The notes under the pieces are model-generated. The model saw only the letters and a program-made list of their open reading frames with translations, had not been told where the DNA came from and did not search any database. Both the position numbers and the translations under genes were made by a program. A stretch of 8,537 nucleotides of DNA from JAIPEK01 sp041685935 (lineage in GTDB: Bacteria; Desulfobacterota; Desulfobacteria; Desulfobacterales; Desulfobacteraceae). The stretch lies in NCBI GenBank assembly GCA_041685935.1, contig JAWLES010000100.1, forward strand, positions 1 to 8,537, in the 5' to 3' direction. Position 1 is the first letter of the stretch. Each line of letters starts with the position of its first letter. Below are positions 1 to 6,427 of the stretch, piece after piece.

Positions 1-104
1 AGCAAAATGAATTTTGAGGCGGGCGCGTTACATACAGGGCATCTTTCCGGGGGATTCTCCCCTTCGTGGATATAGTTACAGACTGTGCATTTCCATTTTT
101 TCAT
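1..104 (-). CDS. Rubredoxin-like domain protein, N-terminus only (cut by window edge)
   Basis: The reverse strand from 104 translates to 34 residues before the window ends. They begin MKKWKCTVCNYIHEG and contain two CxxC knuckles (C6/C9 and C22/C25) separated by 12 residues, followed by N-A-P-A. This is the compact rubredoxin-like Fe(Cys)4 or zinc-ribbon module found at the ends of rubrerythrins and at the front of many anaerobe redox proteins. The start is supported by AGGA about 10 nt upstream. The gene begins 15 nt after the citrate synthase stop, so it is probably the fourth gene of the leftward operon. The module closely resembles the first 30 residues of the FMN hydroxyacid dehydrogenase encoded at 4782. 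Whether this is a stand-alone small electron carrier or the front domain of a larger enzyme cannot be decided from this window. Confidence 0.8.
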   Translation of the reverse strand, partial: MKKWKCTVCNYIHEGENPPERCPVCNAPASKFIL

Positions 105-119
105 TTTTAAAAAATCCTA

Positions 120-1298
120 TTATCTGCTGTTGATGTCAATGAACGTACATTCGTCAGGGCCGCAGTAATCACCGATATAGCTGGCCCCGGGTCTGTACAG
201 TGCAGGTTTGTCAGCTGCGGTGGCATACTGTTCCTCAATTACGTGGGCGGTCCATCCCGCAATCCGGGAGATGGCGAAAACCGGTGTAAAAAGATCCAGG
301 GGAATGTTCATGGCATTTAGGAGTGAGGCGCTGTAAAAATCCACATTAGGGTATATATCCGTTCCCTTTTTTGCCTTGAAAGCCTGTTGCGCCTTATCCG
401 CAAGTTGTTCCGAAAGCTCGTACCAGCTTAAGTCTTCTGCAAGCTCTCCCATTCTCCTGCTCATGGGGGCGAGTATCCTCGCTCTGGGGTCAAGGGTCTT
501 GTATACCGCGTGTCCCAGCCCCATGATCCGTTCTCCTGCATCAAGCGTCTTTTTTATATATTCATCAATACGCTCCTGGGTGCCTATTTCTTTGAGCATC
601 TCCATCACCCGCACGTTGGCTCCGCCGTGAAGCGGGCCTGACAGTGAACCTACTGCTGCGGAAACAGCAGCGTAAATTTCCGCCCCGGTGGAAGCAACCT
701 GGCGTGCCGTAAACGTGCTGGCATTGAAGGAATGCTCCGCATGCAGAACAAGGCAGGTGTCGAGAATACCGGCTGTTTCGCTGTCAGGCGGCTTTCCGGT
801 CATCATGTAAAGAAAGTTTTCCGCATGGCCCAAAGAGTTTTCAGGGAGAATGATTTCTTTTCCGCTTCTGATCCTTTCAAAAAGGGCTGTGACAACGGCA
901 AGACCGGAAATAAGGTTCTCGGCGCTCTTCAGGGTAGGTTCAATGCCCTCTTTCCCGCAGTCGGGATCGTTCAGGGCAAGGATCGGGCATGCTGCCTGGA
1001 GAAGGTTCATGGGTTCCGTATCATGGGGAACCGCTTTTAAAAAGGTGATAAGACTGTCAGGAATTTCTCTTTTCAGCTTGAGGTTTTCACTGAAAGAGGC
1101 GATTTCATCTTTGAGCGGCAGCCTTTCATGAAGCAGAAGAAAAGCGGTCTCTTCGAACGTGGCATTCTCGGCAAGATCCTCTATTGTATACCCGCGGTAA
1201 ACAAGTTTTCCAGCCTTTCCATCCACCCTGCATATTTTGGTGGTGGCGACTTCCACGCCTCTGAGGCCGGTGTTAACTACAGACGTGCACTCATCCAT
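120..1298 (-). CDS. gltA: Citrate synthase (or 2-methylcitrate synthase)
   Basis: This 392-residue protein belongs to the citrate synthase family, which condenses acetyl-CoA with oxaloacetate in the cytoplasm as the entry step of the TCA cycle. The catalytic triad is present: His224 in GPLHGGAN, His263 in GLGHAVYKTLDPRA and Asp320 in NVDFYSA. The substrate-binding arginines lie in DPRA (272) and LYRP (369). The length and the short N-terminus fit the dimeric citrate/2-methylcitrate synthase type better than the longer, NADH-regulated hexameric enterobacterial type. The start is well supported by AAAGGAG with 6 nt spacing to ATG. It lies 11 nt after the FTR gene, in the same operon. Placement behind glutaredoxin and FTR is unusual for a TCA enzyme. 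2-Methylcitrate synthase cannot be excluded by sequence alone, but no prpB- or prpD-like gene is visible here. Confidence 0.93.
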   Translation of the reverse strand: MDECTSVVNTGLRGVEVATTKICRVDGKAGKLVYRGYTIEDLAENATFEETAFLLLHERLPLKDEIASFSENLKLKREIPDSLITFLKAVPHDTEPMNLLQAACPILALNDPDCGKEGIEPTLKSAENLISGLAVVTALFERIRSGKEIILPENSLGHAENFLYMMTGKPPDSETAGILDTCLVLHAEHSFNASTFTARQVASTGAEIYAAVSAAVGSLSGPLHGGANVRVMEMLKEIGTQERIDEYIKKTLDAGERIMGLGHAVYKTLDPRARILAPMSRRMGELAEDLSWYELSEQLADKAQQAFKAKKGTDIYPNVDFYSASLLNAMNIPLDLFTPVFAISRIAGWTAHVIEEQYATAADKPALYRPGASYIGDYCGPDECTFIDINSR

Positions 1299-1309
1299 AA
1301 AGTCTCCTT

Positions 1310-1639
1310 TCAGACGATCTTTTCAGGCGGCCTTCTTTCCGGGACGTATCTGGAAGGCCGCCTGCCCTCGTTGAGCTCCCTGGATACATAAAGGCCGCAA
1401 AAGCAGGCCCCGTATTCCTTCAGGTCGGGCTCGCGGTATACGCACGGGCATATGATGTCCCTGTCCCATTCCCGATCTCCGGATGCAAGCCTGCACGGGC
1501 AGGCCATGTAGCCGTATCTTTCCTTGTTCTCCAGAAGCGATTCCAGAAGTTCAAACACAAGATCCTTGTCCTTGTTAAAGTAAGCTCCCTTTGCCTCCTG
1601 TACCGGTTTGAGTTTTTCGTATAACTGTTTAGCATCCAT
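1310..1639 (-). CDS. Ferredoxin:thioredoxin reductase catalytic (beta) chain
   Basis: This 109-residue protein carries the FTR catalytic signature. The six cysteines are C47-P-C49, C64-P-C66 and C79-F-C81, in the CPC / CPC / CxC order. By family knowledge C47, C64, C66 and C79 bind a [4Fe-4S] cluster, and C49 with C81 form the redox disulfide. The enzyme takes electrons from reduced ferredoxin and reduces a thioredoxin or glutaredoxin disulfide. In the plant and cyanobacterial enzyme the last motif is CHC; here the His is Phe80. No FTR variable (alpha) chain is visible, as is usual for non-photosynthetic bacteria. The gene starts 3 nt after the glutaredoxin stop and ends 11 nt before citrate synthase. 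GGAGG lies about 17 nt upstream, inside the glutaredoxin gene, so translation may be coupled. The glutaredoxin next door is the obvious candidate partner. Confidence 0.92.
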   Translation of the reverse strand: MDAKQLYEKLKPVQEAKGAYFNKDKDLVFELLESLLENKERYGYMACPCRLASGDREWDRDIICPCVYREPDLKEYGACFCGLYVSRELNEGRRPSRYVPERRPPEKIV

Positions 1640-1642
1640 GAT

Positions 1643-1897
1643 TTATAATCCCAGTGCCTCCTTTATTTGATCCTCCTTGTATCCCACAACCACGGTGTCA
1701 CCGATTTTTATCGTGGGAAAGGAGCATCTAGGGTTCAACTCCTTGATGTCCTCTATTACTTCTTTGCGCTCATTTTTGGACAGCTTGTCCACATCCACAA
1801 AATCATATTCCACATTGCACTCGCTTAAAAATTTTTTTGCGGCTTTGCAGTGACTGCATGTACTCAAAGAATAGACTTTGGCTTCCTTTTCAGTCAT
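1643..1897 (-). CDS. Glutaredoxin-family protein
   Basis: This 84-residue protein has a glutaredoxin/thioredoxin fold. Its redox motif C14-S-H-C17 sits at the end of the first strand (KVYSLSTCSHC), the cis-proline is in SFPT (P61), and the C-terminal helix is preceded by VVGYKED. Two further cysteines, C27 and C58, are outside the active site. ATG at 1897 was chosen because AAGGAGA lies 9 nt upstream and because the glutaredoxin fold begins right there. The frame stays open upstream to 2041, but that part is Lys/Thr-rich, overlaps promoter-like elements and has no similarity to the fold. It is the first gene of the leftward operon and is followed after 3 nt by FTR. This suggests that the cell reduces it with ferredoxin electrons through FTR rather than with glutathione, but that is inference. 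Confidence 0.9.
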   Translation of the reverse strand: MTEKEAKVYSLSTCSHCKAAKKFLSECNVEYDFVDVDKLSKNERKEVIEDIKELNPRCSFPTIKIGDTVVVGYKEDQIKEALGL

Positions 1898-1923
1898 TAT
1901 GTAAAATCTCCTTGTATTAACGG

Positions 1924-1953
1924 TTGACGTAAGAGTTTTTTTGCAAGTATGAT
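1924..1953 (+). promoter_or_regulatory. Possible sigma-70 promoter facing korA
   Basis: TTGACG (1924-1929) and TATGAT (1948-1953) are separated by 18 nt and match five of six bases in each hexamer. It would give a leader of about 200 nt reaching korA, longer than that from the sigma-54 elements. It may provide basal transcription or be fortuitous in this AT-rich stretch. Confidence 0.25.
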
Positions 1954-1972
1954 TTGATGTAGTTTCCACTTT

Positions 1973-1988
1973 TGCATATTTCATACCA
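1973..1988 (-). promoter_or_regulatory. Candidate sigma-54 promoter for the grx-FTR-gltA operon
   Basis: Read leftward, TGGTATGAAATATGCA fits the -24/-12 consensus TGGCACGNNNNTTGCW, with the obligatory GG and GC 10 nt apart. It differs at C4, C6 and the first T of TTGC. The predicted transcript start is near 1962, giving a leader of about 65 nt before the ATG at 1897. It lies back to back with the rightward sigma-54 elements at 2053-2091. GG-N10-GC alone is common by chance, so confidence is moderate. Confidence 0.45.
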
Positions 1989-1992
1989 TTTT

Positions 1993-2009
1993 TGCAAGTG
2001 TAGATTGCA
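1993..2009. promoter_or_regulatory. Inverted repeat TGCAA-N7-TTGCA, possible activator site
   Basis: Perfect 5-bp arms TGCAA (1993-1997) and TTGCA (2005-2009) are separated by 7 bp. The repeat lies between the leftward sigma-54-like element and the rightward tandem ones. Its symmetry and position suit an enhancer-binding protein or other dimeric regulator, but the arms are short. Confidence 0.3.
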
Positions 2010-2052
2010 CCCGGAGCCAAGGGCTTACATGCACAAGTCACTGAAAAGTAAC

Positions 2053-2069
2053 CGGCCTGATTTTTGCTT
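2053..2069 (+). promoter_or_regulatory. Candidate sigma-54 promoter, upstream copy
   Basis: CGGCCTGATTTTTGCTT contains GG (2054-2055) and GC (2066-2067) exactly 10 nt apart, a GGC -24 core and a TTGCT -12 core. The first base is C instead of the preferred T. The predicted start is near 2079. Confidence 0.55.
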
Positions 2070-2074
2070 TAAAC

Positions 2075-2091
2075 TGGCCTGATTTTTGCTT
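2075..2091 (+). promoter_or_regulatory. Sigma-54 promoter of the kor operon, downstream copy
   Basis: TGGCCTGATTTTTGCTT matches TGGCACGNNNNTTGCW at every consensus position except the A-C pair (here C-T). GG (2076-2077) and GC (2088-2089) are 10 nt apart. The predicted start is near 2101, giving a leader of about 60 nt. It is the better of the two tandem copies because it keeps the T before GG. Confidence 0.65.
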
Positions 2092-2160
2092 TAATTAAAA
2101 AAGGAAGCACAGCCGGTTTGAAAATAATCAGTCAGCAGATACAAGGAGGGCATGGGTAGT

Positions 2161-3894
2161 ATGGCAAATGAAGTTACGGTTAAAATAGCGGGCGAGGCAG
2201 GCCAGGGAATTCAGACGATCGGAAATCTTTTGGCCAATGTATGCCACAAGGCCGGTCTTTTTATCTTTTCGGTCAACGATTTTGAGTCCAGGATCAGGGG
2301 GGGGCACAGTTTCAATATCCTGAGGATCAGTGAAGATCCCCTGATCGCCCATTCGGAAAAGCCCGGTATTCTGGTGGCCATTGATGAGAAATCTGCGGAC
2401 CTGGATAAGGGCGGGCTTGCGGAAGGGGGAATCGTTCTGTTGAATACAACAGAGCAAAAAGATTTTCCTGACCACGTTCATGCGGTTTCATTTGACGAAC
2501 TTGCAAGTTCGGCCGGGGGGCGGATCGCATCGAATACCGTGGCGGCAGGGATGCTGCTTTCCATTCTCGGTGCCGGGTTTGACCGGCTTGAAAAAGAGCT
2601 TTCAGAGCAGTTCTCCCAAAAAGGGGAAAAGGTTCTGGAACTGAACAAAAAAGCGGCTTTTGCCGGTTTTGAAAAAGGAGAGGCCGTAACATTTCCCGGT
2701 AAATTCAAGTTCGAGTCTTCCGGCAACGGTGACGGCAAGGTCCTCATGAGCGGGGCATACGCAGCAGCACTGGGAGCGCTCGCCTCCAACTGCCGTGTTT
2801 TTTCGTTTTACCCCATGAGCCCCGCCACCGGTATTATGGCAAGCGCGGCCGAATTTACCGACCGGTTGCCCATTGTGGTGGAACAGGCCGAAGATGAGCT
2901 TGCTGCGGTCAATATGGCAGTGGGGGCATCTTTCGCAGGTGTCCGGTCGCTTGCCGCCACCTCCGGCGGCGGATTCAGCCTGATGACCGAGGGACTCGGA
3001 CTTGCGGCTATGACCGAAACCCCGCTGGTGATCATCAACGGCCAGAGACCGGGGCCTGCAACCGGTCTTCCCACACGGACCGCCCAGGCAGACCTGCTGT
3101 TTACCATAAACGCAAGCCAGGATGAATTCCCCAGATTCGTCCTGGCGCCGGGTACGGTACTTGAAACGTTTTTCGCCGTGAAAAAGGCTTTTCATCTGTC
3201 GGACAAATATCAGGTACCGGCAATCGTCCTGATGGACCAGTTTCTGTGTGATTCGATCATGACGGAGAAAGGCAAACTGGATGTTGACGGCAGGGCCTCC
3301 CCGAAAACAATGGAGTGCCGAAAGCCTGAACCGGATTCGGACACGGCGGAGGTGACGGAAGAGTCTTATCTCAGGTACCGGTTCTCGGAAAACGGCATAT
3401 CCGAGAGACGTTTACCCGGTACTTCCAAAGCCCTTGTCCGGTCCACCGCCAACGAGCACGACCAGCAGGGGAACATCACCGAGGATGCAGAAATCCGGGC
3501 AAAGATGGTGGACAAGCGCCACAGTAAAATCGAACAAATGAAAGAGGAGATGGATCCGCCTTCATTTTTCAGCAAGGAGAGTGCTGTGCTTCTTGCGGGC
3601 TGGGGATCGGCAAGGGGAAGCATCATGGAATCCTGCCTTACGCTCAGGAGCCTGGGGTATGATGTGGGGTGGCTGATATTCCACGATATCTGGCCCCTTG
3701 ACTGGGATGAGGTCTCGGAGATTATTGCGGACAGGAAACTGATCATGGTGGAACAGAACAGAACCTGCCAGCTTGGGCAGCTCATCCGGCAGCAGACAGG
3801 TATCGCCTTTTCGAATTCGGTCCGGAAGTATGACGGAAGGCCGTTGTATCCCGATTTTATTACTGAAAACGCCAAAAAAATAATGGAGCATTGA
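2161..3894 (+). CDS. korA: 2-oxoacid:acceptor oxidoreductase, fused gamma-alpha subunit (KorA-like)
   Basis: This 577-residue protein joins the gamma domain (about residues 1-175, with GEAGQGIQTIG and ESRIRGGHS) to the alpha domain (from about 190). The alpha part has YPMSPATGIM, EQAEDELAAVNMAVGAS, TSGGGFSLM and GPATGLPTRTAQADL. A charged linker follows, then a C-terminal domain with LLAGWGSARGSI. With the beta subunit encoded next it oxidises a 2-oxoacid and CoA to acyl-CoA and CO2, reducing ferredoxin. 2-Oxoglutarate is the usual substrate of this architecture, but YPMSPAT replaces the common YPITPST, so the substrate is uncertain. The start was set at 2161. GGAGG at 2145-2149 is only 2 nt from the earlier ATG at 2152 and 11 nt from this one, and family members begin near MANEV. 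First gene of the operon, 1 nt before korB. Confidence 0.9.
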   Translation: MANEVTVKIAGEAGQGIQTIGNLLANVCHKAGLFIFSVNDFESRIRGGHSFNILRISEDPLIAHSEKPGILVAIDEKSADLDKGGLAEGGIVLLNTTEQKDFPDHVHAVSFDELASSAGGRIASNTVAAGMLLSILGAGFDRLEKELSEQFSQKGEKVLELNKKAAFAGFEKGEAVTFPGKFKFESSGNGDGKVLMSGAYAAALGALASNCRVFSFYPMSPATGIMASAAEFTDRLPIVVEQAEDELAAVNMAVGASFAGVRSLAATSGGGFSLMTEGLGLAAMTETPLVIINGQRPGPATGLPTRTAQADLLFTINASQDEFPRFVLAPGTVLETFFAVKKAFHLSDKYQVPAIVLMDQFLCDSIMTEKGKLDVDGRASPKTMECRKPEPDSDTAEVTEESYLRYRFSENGISERRLPGTSKALVRSTANEHDQQGNITEDAEIRAKMVDKRHSKIEQMKEEMDPPSFFSKESAVLLAGWGSARGSIMESCLTLRSLGYDVGWLIFHDIWPLDWDEVSEIIADRKLIMVEQNRTCQLGQLIRQQTGIAFSNSVRKYDGRPLYPDFITENAKKIMEH

Positions 3895-3895
3895 T

Positions 3896-4756
3896 ATGGT
3901 TTCTCCCGAGGATTTTGTTAATGATGTGGAAAACAAGTGGTGTCCGGGATGCGGGAACTTTCCCATCCTCGATGCAATGAAAGAGGCGTTCTCAGAACTT
4001 GACCTGCCGCCTGAAAAACTCTTTCTTGTGTCCGGTATCGGCCAGGCAGGCAAAACCCCGAATTTTCTGAACTGCAATATGTACCACACCCTTCACGGCA
4101 GGGCCCTTTGCGTGGCCACAGGTGCCAAAATCGCCAACAGAAATCTCAATATCGTGGTCAACTCCGGGGACGGAGACTGCTACGGGGAAGGGGGGAATCA
4201 CTTTATGGCCGCCATCCGGCGGAATATCGATTTGACCCTTCTGGTGCACAACAACCAGGTGTACGGGCTCACAAAAGGGCAGGCTTCCCCGACCTCGGCG
4301 TTGGGCATGAAAACGAAAATGCAGCGCCAGGGGACCTTTTCGGTCCCTTTTAACCCCATGGCGGTGGCGATGGTATCAGGGGCCGGGTTTGTGGCAAGGG
4401 GCTTTGCAGGGGACAAGGAACAGCTTGCCGGGCTGATCAGCGGCGCCATGCAGTACAGAGGATTTGCCATGATCGATATACTTCAGCCCTGTGTTTCATT
4501 TAATACGGTCAACACCATGAAGTGGTACAAAGAGCGGGTCGCTCCTGTTGATGAGACAAACCATGACGATTCCGACCTTGCAAAAGCGCTGGCTCTTGTT
4601 TTACAGGACCCCGAAGAAACCATTCCCACAGGGCTGCTTTACAGAGACCGCCGGTCCGGTATGGAAGATTTTCATCAGCGGCTGGATGTATTGAAAAAGG
4701 GGAGCCTCCTGGACCAGTCAATAGATATGCGGACCTTCGGATCTTTGTTGCCGTAA
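3896..4756 (+). CDS. korB: 2-oxoacid:ferredoxin oxidoreductase beta subunit (KorB-like, TPP)
   Basis: This 286-residue protein is the thiamine-pyrophosphate subunit that pairs with the preceding gene product. The TPP motif is GDGDCYGEGGNHF (about 91-103), ending in NNQVYGLTKGQASPTS, which is highly typical of KorB. Cluster cysteines are visible at C16 and C19 (WCPGCGN) and at C199 (LQPC). The fourth ligand normally lies in GIGC, but here the motif is GIGQAG with Gln50; a cysteine appears ten residues later at C60 (FLNCN). From memory the GIGQA form defines a subgroup in anaerobes, so this may be a clade feature rather than a defect. Translation starts 1 nt after korA ends, implying tight coupling and equal amounts of the two subunits. 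The product and the reduced ferredoxin are cytoplasmic. Confidence 0.92.
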   Translation: MVSPEDFVNDVENKWCPGCGNFPILDAMKEAFSELDLPPEKLFLVSGIGQAGKTPNFLNCNMYHTLHGRALCVATGAKIANRNLNIVVNSGDGDCYGEGGNHFMAAIRRNIDLTLLVHNNQVYGLTKGQASPTSALGMKTKMQRQGTFSVPFNPMAVAMVSGAGFVARGFAGDKEQLAGLISGAMQYRGFAMIDILQPCVSFNTVNTMKWYKERVAPVDETNHDDSDLAKALALVLQDPEETIPTGLLYRDRRSGMEDFHQRLDVLKKGSLLDQSIDMRTFGSLLP

Positions 4757-4781
4757 GCCGGTATTTTGGAAAGGAGTGTGT

Positions 4782-5936
4782 ATGAATCAGTGGTACTGTT
4801 CCATTTGCCACGCGGATCTGCATCAGGAGACAAAGCCGGAGGTTTGTGAGTCGTGCGGGGCGGACAGCCGGGTGATTATGTCTTCGAGGGAAGAAATCCC
4901 GGGCAGTGTGGAAGAGGTGCGGGACAACGCGAGGAAAAAGCTGAAAAAGATCTGTGCGGCGTATCCGTTCTGTGACGGCAACTATGACAAAATCTGCCAG
5001 AGGGAGGCCTACGGGGGGGCCATCGGGTTCGGCGGAGCAGGGGCCGGACATTCGTTTCATGAAAACGTGGCCGCCCTTTCCAGGGTCAAGCTGAAAACTT
5101 CGGTGGTGGGCGATCATTTTGAACCGGATACGAGTACGGATTTTCTGGGAATACCGCTTGATTTTCCCGTGCTTGCTTCGTCCTCCGCCGGCGTAGAAAA
5201 GTACAACAACTGCATGGATGAGACAGACTTCTGCCGGGCTGTGGTGGCCGGATCAAAAGAGGCCGGCACCATTGCATTGCGGGGGGATACCGCCTCGTAT
5301 TCCCTGGATGTGAATCCATCTCTTACCGCCATCGGAGAAAACGGGGGATGGGGGATTCCGATTTTCAAGCCGAGAGAACAGTCCGTTTTGAAGAAACTTC
5401 TGGATATGGCCGAAGAAAAGCAGGCCCGGGCCGTGGGGGTGGACCTGGACGGCTGCGGCTCCACGATCATGGCGAGAATGGGACAGCCCACGTTCAAAAA
5501 AAGCATCAGGGAAATCCGGGAGCTTGCCGAACACACGGACCTTCCATTTATCGCAAAGGGGATCATGACCCCGGAGGATGCGGAGATGTGCGCAGAGGCG
5601 GGTGTTTCCGTGGTGGCCGTATCCAACCACGGGGGAAGGGTACTTGACGCCACACCCGGTACCGCGGATGTTCTGCCCGCCATAAAGGAGAGACTCGGAG
5701 ACCGGGTGACCATTACGGCGGATGGCGGGGTGCGAACCGGGTACGATGTGTTCAAGATGATCGCGCTGGGAGCGGATGCGGTTCTGCTGGGCAGGGATAT
5801 CATACGGGCTGCCGTGGGAGGCGGCACCCTCGGAGTGAAGCTGCATCTTGCGCATGTGGAAAAAGTTCTGAAGAAGACCATGTTCATGACCGGCACCCGT
5901 ACCCTGGAGAGCGCCGCACATAAAATCATATTGTAA
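4782..5936 (+). CDS. FMN-dependent 2-hydroxyacid dehydrogenase with N-terminal rubredoxin-like domain
   Basis: This 384-residue protein has two parts. Residues 1-30 form a rubredoxin-like knuckle pair (C6/C9 and C22/C25). Residues from about 45 form an FMN alpha-hydroxyacid oxidase/dehydrogenase barrel: K259 in AKGIMTPEDA, the catalytic base H283 with R286 in SNHGGRVLD, and the phosphate site ADGGVRTG and LLGRD. Between them a Cys-bearing stretch (C58, C64, C72) precedes a Gly-rich segment ending GAGAGHSFHEN. The family oxidises lactate, glycolate or similar acids to 2-oxoacids. The iron-type domain suggests a one-electron carrier as acceptor rather than oxygen. ATG at 4782 has AAGGAG 5 nt upstream; an in-frame GTG at 4776 overlaps that site and was rejected. 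It sits 25 nt after korB, so its product could feed the oxidoreductase. The substrate is unknown, and isopentenyl-PP isomerase-like chemistry is a less likely alternative. Confidence 0.85.
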   Translation: MNQWYCSICHADLHQETKPEVCESCGADSRVIMSSREEIPGSVEEVRDNARKKLKKICAAYPFCDGNYDKICQREAYGGAIGFGGAGAGHSFHENVAALSRVKLKTSVVGDHFEPDTSTDFLGIPLDFPVLASSSAGVEKYNNCMDETDFCRAVVAGSKEAGTIALRGDTASYSLDVNPSLTAIGENGGWGIPIFKPREQSVLKKLLDMAEEKQARAVGVDLDGCGSTIMARMGQPTFKKSIREIRELAEHTDLPFIAKGIMTPEDAEMCAEAGVSVVAVSNHGGRVLDATPGTADVLPAIKERLGDRVTITADGGVRTGYDVFKMIALGADAVLLGRDIIRAAVGGGTLGVKLHLAHVEKVLKKTMFMTGTRTLESAAHKIIL

Positions 5937-5951
5937 GGAAAGGAGGTTGTG

Positions 5952-6383
5952 ATGGGCAGATTTTTGGTGGTTTGTGCATCAAGAACCGACCAGACCAGGC
6001 AGATCGGCGATCTCATCGCCGAGGGCATCCGGATGGCCGGGCACGAAGCTGTGGTCAAAATGGTTGGGGACATTAAAAACGAGGAGAGCCTCAAAGGGTA
6101 TGACGGGTATGCCTTCGGATCGCCGACCTACCACGGCGATATGATCCAGTCCATGAAGCAGCTGCTTTTTATAGCGGAAAGGGCCGAACTTGAGGACAAA
6201 ACCGGTGCCGCATTCGGAGCCTACGGGTGGAGCGGTGAATCCGCGGAACGGATTTTCAATACCATGTCCATTATATTTAAAATGAAGATGGTCTCCTCTC
6301 CGCTGATGCTCAAAGCAAGCTGGGTGGAAGGCGGCATGAGGATGGCCCAGGACTATGGAAAGGAACTTGCCTCTCTTGGGTAA
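5952..6383 (+). CDS. Flavodoxin-domain protein
   Basis: This 143-residue single-domain flavodoxin is a low-potential FMN electron carrier. The FMN phosphate loop lies at S10-RTDQT, the first ring-binding loop is FGSPTYHGD (55-63), and the second is FGAYGWSGES (88-97). The last resembles the flavodoxin domain of A-type flavoproteins (FprA/Flr) more than classic long-chain flavodoxins. The phosphate loop has Asp where Gly is usual (T-x-x-T with D13). ATG at 5952 has AGGAGG 5 nt upstream; the in-frame GTG at 5949 is too close to it. It lies 15 nt after the hydroxyacid dehydrogenase, and its stop codon shares a base with an upstream-frame ATG of the next gene. In this operon it could carry electrons from the oxidoreductase or the FMN enzyme, replacing ferredoxin. 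Confidence 0.88.
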   Translation: MGRFLVVCASRTDQTRQIGDLIAEGIRMAGHEAVVKMVGDIKNEESLKGYDGYAFGSPTYHGDMIQSMKQLLFIAERAELEDKTGAAFGAYGWSGESAERIFNTMSIIFKMKMVSSPLMLKASWVEGGMRMAQDYGKELASLG

Positions 6384-6427
6384 TGGACCATCTGAGGGGT
6401 GAAACGGAGACACAGGAGGGATACGAT

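Larger units (their letters stand above)
2051..2094. repeat. Tandem 22-bp duplication (two copies)
   Basis: Positions 2051-2072 and 2073-2094 are head-to-tail copies identical at 21 of 22 bases; the only difference is C2053 against T2075. The unit contains a full -24/-12 element, so the duplication creates two promoters offset by about two helical turns. Confidence 0.95.

Noticed and set aside
1898..2041. Open N-terminal extension of the glutaredoxin frame (48 extra residues)
   Set aside because: A strong ribosome site marks ATG 1897, the fold starts there, and the extension overlaps promoter-like elements.
2152..2160. Upstream ATG for korA
   Set aside because: It is only 2 nt from the GGAGG ribosome site, and family members start near MANEV; 2161 is preferred, though not proven.
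2602..3195. Long reverse-strand open frame (197 residues) inside korA
   Set aside because: It is antisense to a clear korA domain, has no recognisable family and no ribosome site; it is a shadow of the real gene.
4776..4781. GTG start for the hydroxyacid dehydrogenase
   Set aside because: It overlaps the ribosome site that serves ATG 4782.
5114..6094. Long reverse-strand open frame (326 residues)
   Set aside because: It lies opposite two well-supported genes, its Ser/Pro-rich composition is typical of a shadow frame, and it matches no family.
6383..6427. Longer trxC start overlapping the flavodoxin stop
   Set aside because: It adds 15 unconserved residues and lacks a good ribosome site; ATG 6428 has AGGAGG 8 nt upstream.
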